In this document: piece by piece, positions 6,108-11,316 of the stretch | How positions within the stretch are numbered: position 1 is the first letter of the stretch | How the letters are laid out: each line of letters starts with the position of its first letter | From: Methanobacteriota archaeon | GTDB taxonomy: Archaea > Altiarchaeota > Altiarchaeia > IMC4 > QMZM01 | Assembly: GCA_903930485.1 (NCBI GenBank) | Contig: CAIYYO010000148.1 | Location: forward strand, 1-11,316 | Length of the DNA: 11,316 bases | Direction: 5' to 3' | Program-made: the position numbers and the translations under genes | Notes under the pieces: model-generated | Databases searched by the model: none | The model's input: the letters and a program-made list of their open reading frames with translations, nothing else | Told to the model about the DNA's origin: nothing

Positions 6108-6863
6108 ATGTCAGGAGGAGACAACGACGTTGTTTTGATTAAAGGGAATAAGAGACTGGACGGCAGAGGCTTTGATGAGCTTAGAGACATCAAGATGGAA
6201 GTCTCCGTCCTTGAAAGAGCCGAGGGTTCGGCTTACATTGAATGGGGCAAGAACCGGGTAATAGTCGGTGTATATGGTCCGAGAGAGCTTCACCCGAAGT
6301 TCCTCCAGGACCCGACGAGGGCGATGCTTCGCTGCGTCTACAACCTGGCGCCTTTTTCAGTGGATGAACGCAAGAAGCCTGGCCCGGACCGTCGGTCGGT
6401 CGAGATATCGAAGGTCTGCGCCGAGGCCCTCAGTTCGGTCGTGATGCTCGAGCGTTTCCCGAATACCGTAATAGACGTCTACGTCGAGGTATTGCAGGCC
6501 GACGCCGGCACAAGATGCGCGGGTCTAACCGCGGCATCTCTTGCCTTGGCAGACGCCGGGATACCTATGAAGGACCTGGTCGCCGCATGCTCGGCTGGAA
6601 AGGTACAGGGACAGATAGTCGTCGACCTCATGAAGGAGGAGGACAATTTCGGCCAATGCGACCTGCCGATGGCGATCATTCCCCGAAAGAGCGAGGTCGT
6701 CCTGTTGCAGATGGACGGGAAGCTTTCCCGGGACGAATTCAAGCAGGCCTATAAGATGGCAGTGGACGGGTGCATGAAGGTCTATGAGATGCAGAAAAAT
6801 ACATTGCTGGGAAGCATGAACAAATTCGTAGGCGTAGAAGGAGGAGTTGAAAATGGAGATTGA
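6108..6863 (+). CDS. rrp41: Exosome complex catalytic subunit Rrp41
   Basis: Phosphorolytic 3'-5' exoribonuclease of the RNase PH family, and the active subunit of the archaeal exosome ring. It degrades RNA to nucleoside diphosphates and can run in reverse to add A-rich tails. The 251 residues show RLDGRGFDELR (16-26), the RNA/phosphate-site arginines around 89-100 (ERKKPGPDRRSVEI), and the phosphate-binding AGTRCAG loop (133-139). D179 and D185 in EEDNFGQCDLPMA have the six-residue spacing of the catalytic/metal pair D182/D188 of Sulfolobus Rrp41, so the enzyme looks active. The C-terminal helix ends with a Gly-rich GVEGGVENGD tail. Its last 11 bases overlap the start of rrp42, a sign of translational coupling and of the 1:1 stoichiometry of the two subunits. 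Confidence 0.97.
   Translation: MSGGDNDVVLIKGNKRLDGRGFDELRDIKMEVSVLERAEGSAYIEWGKNRVIVGVYGPRELHPKFLQDPTRAMLRCVYNLAPFSVDERKKPGPDRRSVEISKVCAEALSSVVMLERFPNTVIDVYVEVLQADAGTRCAGLTAASLALADAGIPMKDLVAACSAGKVQGQIVVDLMKEEDNFGQCDLPMAIIPRKSEVVLLQMDGKLSRDEFKQAYKMAVDGCMKVYEMQKNTLLGSMNKFVGVEGGVENGD
6840..6846 (+). promoter_or_regulatory. Strong ribosome binding site of rrp42, inside rrp41
   Basis: GGAGGAG lies 6 nt before the ATG at 6853, the best Shine-Dalgarno in the window. It decides the rrp42 start: the alternative TTG at 6847 directly abuts the site and would leave no spacer. Confidence 0.7.
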
Positions 6864-7632
6864 AGCATATCTAAAGAAGGACTACATAAAGAATCTCGTC
6901 AAGGAAGGCAAAAGAGAAGACGGCCGGGCATTCGACGAATACAGGAAGATCATCCTAGACAACGGCTACGCCAAGGAAAAAGCGCCCGGATCGTGCATGG
7001 TCCAGCTGGGGAAGACCAAGGTGATGGCCGGGATAAGCATAGACATCGGTGAGCCTTATTCCGACAGGCCCGAGGACGGGGTCATGAGCACTAGCACAGA
7101 GCTTAGGCCTATCGCTTCGCCGAAGTTCGAGTCCGGTCCGCCGAACGAAGAATCCATAGAGGTCGCACGTGTTATAGACCGGGGCATCCGGGAATCGGGG
7201 GCAATAGACATGAAGAAACTGTTCATCGAGGAAGACCTTGTATGGGTTGTCTTCATAGACATACACGTCATGGACCACAGCGGAAACCTGATAGATGCCG
7301 GCGGCATAGCCGCGATATCTGCTCTGCTTAATGCGAGGCTGCCGAAATACGAGGACGGGAAGATAATCTGCGGGGAATACTCTGGCAAGCTGCCTTTGAC
7401 CGGCACGCCCGTACCCTGCACTATGGTGAAGATAAACGACTCGATACTGATAGACCCGTCCATCGACGAAGAATACGGCATGGACGCCCGCCTGACGATA
7501 TCGACTACCGATACCATAAACGCGATGCAGAAGGGAGGCAACGGCTCATTCAACGAGAAAGAAGTCATGGACGCGGTAGATATGGCCTATGCGAAAGGCA
7601 AAGAGATCCGGCGCATGATTACCGGTGACTAG
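6853..7632 (+). CDS. rrp42: Exosome complex subunit Rrp42
   Basis: RNase PH-fold partner of Rrp41. It has no catalytic site of its own, but it completes the hexameric ring (three Rrp41-Rrp42 dimers) and helps bind RNA at the active site. From the ATG at 6853 it has 259 residues, the normal length. Signatures: REDGRAFDEYR (21-31), the Rrp42 region STELRPIASPKFESGPPNEE (81-100), IDIHVMDHSGNLIDAGG (135-151) and the C-terminal TDTINAMQKGGNGSF (219-233). The Rrp41-type catalytic Asp pair is absent at the equivalent place, as expected. The start overlaps rrp41 by 11 bp. The stop lies 14 bp inside the 3' end of the convergent HPS-RraA gene. Downstream genes often linked to this cluster in euryarchaea (ribosomal protein L37Ae, RNA polymerase subunit P) are not present here. 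Confidence 0.97.
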   Translation: MEIEAYLKKDYIKNLVKEGKREDGRAFDEYRKIILDNGYAKEKAPGSCMVQLGKTKVMAGISIDIGEPYSDRPEDGVMSTSTELRPIASPKFESGPPNEESIEVARVIDRGIRESGAIDMKKLFIEEDLVWVVFIDIHVMDHSGNLIDAGGIAAISALLNARLPKYEDGKIICGEYSGKLPLTGTPVPCTMVKINDSILIDPSIDEEYGMDARLTISTTDTINAMQKGGNGSFNEKEVMDAVDMAYAKGKEIRRMITGD

Positions 7633-8917
7633 AGCATCCCTCTTTTTTCTCCCATTTTTCTATTTCCCCCACCTTCGATAAGGTGGAGCCGTTTCTTATT
7701 TCGCTGCGGGTCCTGTTCTCTCTTTCAAGGATGTCCTGAGCTCTGTTGGCGGTTTCGACCGCCTTTTCTTTCGGAACAACGACGACGCCGTCGGAATCGC
7801 CGATCACGTAGTCGCCGGGCCTGACAAGGACTCCGCCGCATTTTATCGGGATATTTATCTCGCCGAAGCCCCGGGGCTCTCCCGCAGTAGGCGTAACATG
7901 ACGCGCGAAAGCAGGGAAGCCGATCGCTTTAATATCTTTGAGGTCCCGTATCGCTCCGTCTATGACGACCCCCTCGATCTTTCTCTTCTTCGCGCTCTCG
8001 CTGGCAAGCTCGCCCCAGACTGCTATCGTGCTTCCCCCGGCATCGATGACTATGACGTCTCCTTCGCCCGCGACGTCGATGGCTTCCACTGGCTTGGCCC
8101 AGTCTCCCCCGGAAGTACGCACCGTGACGGCCCTTCCGCACATCCTTTGGCCGCATACGTCCCGTATTCCCTGCATCTCGCCGCTCCTGTGTAATGCGTC
8201 GCTTATGTTTGCCGTAGAAACTTTGCTGTAGGCGACGAGCGGGTCGAGGTGTTTCTTGTATAGATCGGTCCCGACCTTCTTTCCGGATTTCATCGCTTCC
8301 TTGATGACTTCGGTGGCTTTTTTCGCATCGCCCGCTTTCGTTATCGCGCCGCCGATGATGACGATGCATGCTCCTGCTTTCACCGCGTCGGCAACGGTCT
8401 CTGAGTTGATGCCCCCGGCTATCGCAACAGGTATCTTCACGTTCTTCGCCACATCGCGCAATTCCTCTATCGCGTCGAACCCCCCCATCTGCTGGTCTAT
8501 GCTTAGGTGTACGCAGACATAATCCACGCCAAGGGATTCAACCTCCAAGGCTCTTTTCACAGCATCCTCGGCTCCGATAAGGTCGATCATTATCTCGCAG
8601 CCGATGTTCTTCCCTGCTTCGACCGCCTCCTTCACGGTGGAATCGTCTGCGACAGCCAGGACCGTGACTATCGATGCTCCGGCCTTGGCCGCAGCCTCGA
8701 CTTCGAAGCGGCCGGTATCGACTACTTTCATGTCCGCGACGATGCGATGCTTCGGGAACGTCTTCCTGAGCGTCCTGACGGAATCAAGACCTTCGCTCTT
8801 GATAAGAGGCGTGCCTGCCTCGATCCAGTCCACGCCGCCGTTGACGGCTTCGCGGGCTATCTTTACCGCCCTTTCAATGTCGACAAAGTCGAGCGCCACC
8901 TGTAGGATAGTTTCCAT
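7619..8917 (-). CDS. hps: Bifunctional 3-hexulose-6-phosphate synthase / RraA-like protein
   Basis: A 432-residue fusion. Residues 1-212 are 3-hexulose-6-phosphate synthase, a TIM barrel of the OMP-decarboxylase suprafamily that condenses formaldehyde with ribulose 5-phosphate. In archaea it often runs in reverse to supply ribulose 5-phosphate where the oxidative pentose phosphate route is missing. The metal/catalytic motif is ADMKVVDTG (61-69; D62, K64, D67), with H137 in VCVHLSI and the phosphate loop IAGGI (166-170) followed by IIGGAIT. Residues about 225-405 are an RraA/HMG-aldolase-like domain: GDVIVIDAGG (286-295), WGELAS (301-306) and GAIRD (321-325), with R324 and D325 matching the catalytic pair of class II pyruvate aldolases/oxaloacetate decarboxylases. 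That points to an enzyme rather than an RNase E inhibitor. Its partner 6-phospho-3-hexuloisomerase is not in the window. The Lys/Glu-rich tail is antisense to the end of the exosome cluster. Confidence 0.93.
   Translation of the reverse strand: METILQVALDFVDIERAVKIAREAVNGGVDWIEAGTPLIKSEGLDSVRTLRKTFPKHRIVADMKVVDTGRFEVEAAAKAGASIVTVLAVADDSTVKEAVEAGKNIGCEIMIDLIGAEDAVKRALEVESLGVDYVCVHLSIDQQMGGFDAIEELRDVAKNVKIPVAIAGGINSETVADAVKAGACIVIIGGAITKAGDAKKATEVIKEAMKSGKKVGTDLYKKHLDPLVAYSKVSTANISDALHRSGEMQGIRDVCGQRMCGRAVTVRTSGGDWAKPVEAIDVAGEGDVIVIDAGGSTIAVWGELASESAKKRKIEGVVIDGAIRDLKDIKAIGFPAFARHVTPTAGEPRGFGEINIPIKCGGVLVRPGDYVIGDSDGVVVVPKEKAVETANRAQDILERENRTRSEIRNGSTLSKVGEIEKWEKKEGCSSHR
7641..7665 (+). terminator. 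T-rich tract after rrp42, probable transcription terminator of the exosome cluster
   Basis: Three T-runs (TTTTTT, TTTTT and TTT, separated by C-rich bases) begin 9 nt after the rrp42 stop. Oligo-T runs of this kind are the usual intrinsic termination signal in archaea. The tract lies within the convergent HPS-RraA gene and encodes its Lys/Glu-rich residues near the C-terminus. Inferred from composition. Confidence 0.5.
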
Positions 8918-8926
8918 TGGTTTTTT

Positions 8927-8945
8927 TGTCCCGATTTACGGGACA
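8927..8945. promoter_or_regulatory. Operator-like inverted repeat before HPS-RraA
   Basis: TGTCCCG-ATTTA-CGGGACA has perfect 7-bp arms with a 5-bp spacer and ends 10 nt before the HPS-RraA ATG. On the minus strand a TATA-like TGTATATCG lies at 8949-8957. With usual archaeal spacing, transcription would start near 8927, so the repeat fills the interval between TATA box and start, where archaeal repressors commonly bind. As RNA it could instead form a hairpin just before the start codon. The repeat is seen directly; its role is inferred. Confidence 0.5.
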
Positions 8946-8948
8946 CAT

Positions 8949-8957
8949 CGATATACA
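8949..8957 (-). promoter_or_regulatory. TATA-like element of HPS-RraA
   Basis: TGTATATCG on the minus strand lies about 36 nt before the ATG at 8917. This leaves a short leader of about 10 nt (AAAAAAACC), with no Shine-Dalgarno. Confidence 0.45.
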
Positions 8958-8961
8958 CTAA

Positions 8962-8998
8962 TTTAGATTAAATTCTTAATTATTAGTCATAAAGGGGT
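8962..8998 (+). promoter_or_regulatory. Promoter and ribosome binding site of the membrane glycan-locus gene
   Basis: An A/T-rich TTTAGATTAAATT (8962-8974) could be the TATA region, giving a start near 8994. GGGGT at 8994-8998 lies 3 nt before the ATG at 9002, too close for an ideal Shine-Dalgarno. The next in-frame ATG is far inside the protein, after the first membrane segment, so 9002 remains the best start. Confidence 0.35.
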
Positions 8999-9001
8999 AA
9001 A

Positions 9002-10942
9002 ATGAACATCTCGGGGATCAAGGCAAAGCACGTACTGATATTCTGCGTCTTATCATACGTGTTTGCCGCGTCCAATGCATACTTGAATCCATACTATCCT
9101 GGAGGAGTCGACGCAGCAAGCCATCTCTTCCGGACATGGTTCATCAAGGAAAACGGGCTGGCGTCATGGAATCCCTTCTGGTATTCCGGCTCCCCGCTCC
9201 TCGACCAGTATCCGCCGCTGACGCATATATGCGCTGCGCTGCTTTCGGATATTCTCGGGGTCGTGAACGGCTACAAGGTCGCTTACGCAGCAGGATTCGT
9301 GATGCTCCCAATATGCTTCTACCTTCTGCTCAAAGAATTTTCCGTAAGCGAGAAAGAGAAAAGCATCGCGATGCTGCTCTTCTCCTTCTCGGTCATCTAC
9401 GTCCACTACTTTCAGGAAGGGGTATTTGCCGCGCTTATCTCATTCAATTACGCCATACTCTATTTCAAGTACTTGAAGAAGACCATAGATGCCTGCAGTC
9501 TCAAAAACACGCTCATATCGGCGCTATTCCTCAGCCTGACTGCTCTGTCGCACGCCCTCAACCCGGTCTATGCGGTCGTGTTCTCGATCCCGATGATTTT
9601 GGTTTACTCGGCCAAAAGACTTAAGGAGTTCGCCGTTATACTGTTTCTAACGGCACTGCTTACATCGTGGTTCTGGATGCCATATTTCGCCAACTATCCT
9701 TCGCCGCAATCCCCCCCGGCGGGCTTTAACATATTTACGATACCTACCGAATTCGGCCGGGCTTTCGTGGTCTCGGCAAACTATCTGGGAATCGCCTTCG
9801 TCTTGCTGTTTGCGACAGCCATCCTGTACGTGACATACAAGAACATACGGCAAAAAAAGGAAATCAAGTATACCTTCTACCTGGCATCCATCTCCGCGGT
9901 CATGATGCTCCTCAGGTTCGTGCCCATCCTCGGCTTACAGGAGACGAAGCGGGCTCTCTTCTTCGCACCAATGTTCCTCTCGATCTACGTCGCCAAAGGC
10001 TTGTCCGGTGCAAGGAAATGGAAGACAGTTTCGTTCCTTTTGGTCGCGCCCCTGATAATCCTATTCTTTGCTTATACTCCGGTGACCGTCGACGTAAATC
10101 AGGATGTGACGGGGATCATGTCGCTCGTCAAGGATTCTCCAGGGGACCGCGTCCTTTTCCTTCCAGAGAGGTTCGACCTGATCACATCTAACGAGAGCGA
10201 TTTCCCGGTTGCAGAGGACACGTATTCGTCGTTCCTCGTTCCCTACCTGACGGGCAAAGAGGTCGTCAACGGGCTGTGGTCCGTCGGGGCCTTGACCGTA
10301 AACAAGCCCCAAGAATACTTCCGGATCGTCAATATGAAATGCCAGGACACGAAGACGTATTCGGAGCTGATCAACGACGCATCATGGATAAACAAGAACA
10401 CCCTTGGGGAACGGAAGCTGTGCGAGCCTCAGCTGAATGCGTCCGTCTACTGCGAAACCGCGAAGAAGGCGTCTCTCGACACGATAGTCGTGAACAAGTT
10501 TTTCCCTGAAGTCGTTTCCTACATCGGCTCGATGCCTTGCCTCGTGAAATCCGGCGAGAACGACGGATTTGTGTTGTACTGGGTGGAAAACAAGACGCCC
10601 TATGTCTACTTCGACGACCCAGGTGTCAAATACAACTATTCGCAGGACCTTGGGACGATCCAAATAAATCTTGCTTCGAATGATGCGATTAAAACAAAAG
10701 TCCACGTAGCCGAGAGCTTCGTGGACCACTGGAACCTCTACGTAGACGGAATAAAGCAGCCGATCGCAAGAGACTCCTTCGGTTTCATGGAAGCCGGGCT
10801 GGACTTGACCGGGGGGAGCCACTCGCTGGTTTTGAAATACGAGCCCAAGAATTTCGGGAACATATTCGCGTATGTTTCGATAGTCTCCTGGATTATTTTG
10901 ATAGCCTCTCTTATACTACTCAGGGAGACGAGGGTCCGATAG
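9002..10942 (+). CDS. Multispanning membrane protein, PTPS_related / GT-C-like
   Basis: A 646-residue membrane protein resembling the 6-pyruvoyl-tetrahydropterin-synthase-related membrane family and YfhO-like proteins, which share a GT-C glycosyltransferase layout. Membrane segments lie at about 10-27, 93-112, 119-136, 139-157, 168-203 (two), 209-228, 254-278, 291-310, 317-334 and 343-362, with a last one at 620-640. The first outside loop carries the GT-C-type acidic site: GGVDAASHLFR (34-44; D37, H41), then WNPFWYSGSP (56-65) and QYPPL (69-73). Residues 365-618 form a large outside domain with C447, C474, C484 and C513, ending in a beta module (WNLYVDGIKQPI, then GSHSLVLKY) typical of YfhO-like C-termini. 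It probably moves a sugar from a polyprenyl-phosphate donor at the cell surface. The gene 7 nt downstream, a likely polyprenyl-phosphate sugar synthase, fits this. Acceptor and sugar are unknown. Confidence 0.75.
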   Translation: MNISGIKAKHVLIFCVLSYVFAASNAYLNPYYPGGVDAASHLFRTWFIKENGLASWNPFWYSGSPLLDQYPPLTHICAALLSDILGVVNGYKVAYAAGFVMLPICFYLLLKEFSVSEKEKSIAMLLFSFSVIYVHYFQEGVFAALISFNYAILYFKYLKKTIDACSLKNTLISALFLSLTALSHALNPVYAVVFSIPMILVYSAKRLKEFAVILFLTALLTSWFWMPYFANYPSPQSPPAGFNIFTIPTEFGRAFVVSANYLGIAFVLLFATAILYVTYKNIRQKKEIKYTFYLASISAVMMLLRFVPILGLQETKRALFFAPMFLSIYVAKGLSGARKWKTVSFLLVAPLIILFFAYTPVTVDVNQDVTGIMSLVKDSPGDRVLFLPERFDLITSNESDFPVAEDTYSSFLVPYLTGKEVVNGLWSVGALTVNKPQEYFRIVNMKCQDTKTYSELINDASWINKNTLGERKLCEPQLNASVYCETAKKASLDTIVVNKFFPEVVSYIGSMPCLVKSGENDGFVLYWVENKTPYVYFDDPGVKYNYSQDLGTIQINLASNDAIKTKVHVAESFVDHWNLYVDGIKQPIARDSFGFMEAGLDLTGGSHSLVLKYEPKNFGNIFAYVSIVSWIILIASLILLRETRVR

Positions 10943-10949
10943 AAAAAAG

Positions 10950-11316
10950 ATGGAGTACGGAGATACAAGCAAACTGTTCTTATCGATCATCATCCCGGCA
11001 TACCGGGAGGAAGACACGCTCGGCGACTCTTATTCAACGATAGTCGGCTATCTAAAAAATAAGGGCTACGCCTATGAGATCCTGATTGTCGTCGACGGGA
11101 GCCCTGATAAAACGCCGGACATCGCGAAAGACATCGCCTCAAAGGATGCCCGCGTAAGGGTTTTGGTCAACGAAAAAAACCGGGGCAAGGGCTACAGTGT
11201 CAGGAAAGGGATGCTGGCGGCCTCGGGAGAATACCTGCTTTTCACGGACGCGGACCTATCGACGCCGATCGAGGAAATGGATAAGCTTCTCCCTTCATTG
11301 AAGGGAGGATACGACG
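10950..11316 (+). CDS. GT2-family glycosyltransferase, Alg5/DPM1-like (5' part)
   Basis: The first 122 residues are readable from the ATG at 10950, and the gene runs off the window. Residues 10-20 (FLSIIIPAYRE) open a GT-A fold. D49 in IVVDGSPD is the nucleotide-binding Asp, NRGKGYSVRKGML (77-89) is the conserved basic loop, and FTDADLSTP (98-106) contains the DxD-type metal site (D100, D102). The NRGKG..VR.GML plus DADLSTP pairing is characteristic of dolichyl-phosphate glucosyltransferase (Alg5)-like enzymes, which charge a polyprenyl phosphate with a sugar from its nucleotide donor on the cytosolic face. It begins 7 nt after the GT-C-like membrane protein, so the pair is likely one operon for lipid-linked or surface glycan assembly. 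Sugar specificity cannot be read from this part. Confidence 0.9.
   Translation, partial: MEYGDTSKLFLSIIIPAYREEDTLGDSYSTIVGYLKNKGYAYEILIVVDGSPDKTPDIAKDIASKDARVRVLVNEKNRGKGYSVRKGMLAASGEYLLFTDADLSTPIEEMDKLLPSLKGGYD

Noticed and set aside
6847..6852. TTG at 6847 as the rrp42 start
   Set aside because: It directly abuts the GGAGGAG ribosome site. The ATG at 6853 has proper 6-nt spacing and gives the usual N-terminus.
7056..7568. 170-codon minus-strand open frame inside rrp42
   Set aside because: It is antisense to a confidently identified exosome gene and shows no family motif or ribosome site.
7929..8369. 146-codon minus-strand frame inside HPS-RraA
   Set aside because: An Arg/His-rich translation in a second frame of a gene with clear catalytic motifs: a typical shadow.
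7619..8917. RraA half as an RNase E inhibitor linked to the neighbouring RNA exosome
   Set aside because: The domain keeps aldolase-type catalytic residues, archaea generally lack the E. coli RNase E degradosome target, and the gene is convergent with the exosome cluster, not co-transcribed. The nearness is probably chance.
1..11316. tRNA, rRNA, CRISPR, insertion sequence or integrase signature
   Set aside because: None was seen on either strand. Nearly all sequence is accounted for by coding regions and gaps of about 130 bp or less.

Overview
The window is archaeal chromosomal DNA. The markers are a 20S proteasome alpha subunit, an SBDS/Sdo1 protein, three core subunits of the archaeal RNA exosome (Rrp4, Rrp41, Rrp42) and deoxyhypusine synthase. 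A/T-rich TATA-like boxes lie about 26 nt before several start codons, and internal operon genes have short GGAG/GAGGT-type ribosome sites. The psmA-SBDS-rrp4-rrp41-rrp42 order is typical of Euryarchaeota and related lineages. The HPS-RraA fusion is also known from euryarchaea. The exact lineage (classical euryarchaeon, Altiarchaeota-like or DPANN) cannot be fixed from this sequence alone.

Layout. (1) 1-1368, minus strand: deoxyhypusine synthase, followed 15 nt later by a class I SAM methyltransferase cut by the window edge. (2) 1414-2430, plus strand, divergent from DHS across 45 bp: a DedA/YqaA-like membrane protein and a small HTH-like protein. (3) 2562-3749: a secreted modular protein with signal peptide, MAM-like beta domain, IPT/TIG domain, Thr-rich linker and short dockerin-like C-terminus. 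(4) 3828-7632: the proteasome/exosome cluster, tightly packed from SBDS onward. (5) 7619-8917, minus strand: a bifunctional 3-hexulose-6-phosphate synthase/RraA-like protein whose 3' end overlaps the end of rrp42 by 14 bp. (6) 9002-11316, plus strand, divergent from HPS-RraA: a multispanning PTPS_related/GT-C-like membrane protein and, 7 nt later, the start of an Alg5-like GT2 glycosyltransferase, cut by the window edge.

How the genes may work together. DHS carries out the first step of hypusination of aIF5A, and SBDS acts in large-subunit ribosome maturation. The exosome processes and degrades RNA and the proteasome degrades protein, so the centre of the window is a translation and turnover block. 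HPS-RraA belongs to sugar-phosphate/C1 metabolism. A 7-bp inverted repeat between its TATA-like element and the predicted transcription start looks like an operator. The right edge is probably a cell-surface or lipid-linked glycan locus, and the secreted protein in region 3 carries eight N-glycosylation sequons that such a pathway could use.

No RNA gene, CRISPR array or mobile element was recognised, and no gene-free stretch exceeds about 130 bp. I see no clear novel defence or mobile system. The least conventional items are the architecture of the secreted protein, the Cys/His tail of Rrp4, the operator-like repeat at HPS-RraA, and the convergent overlap whose T-rich tract lies inside the opposing gene.
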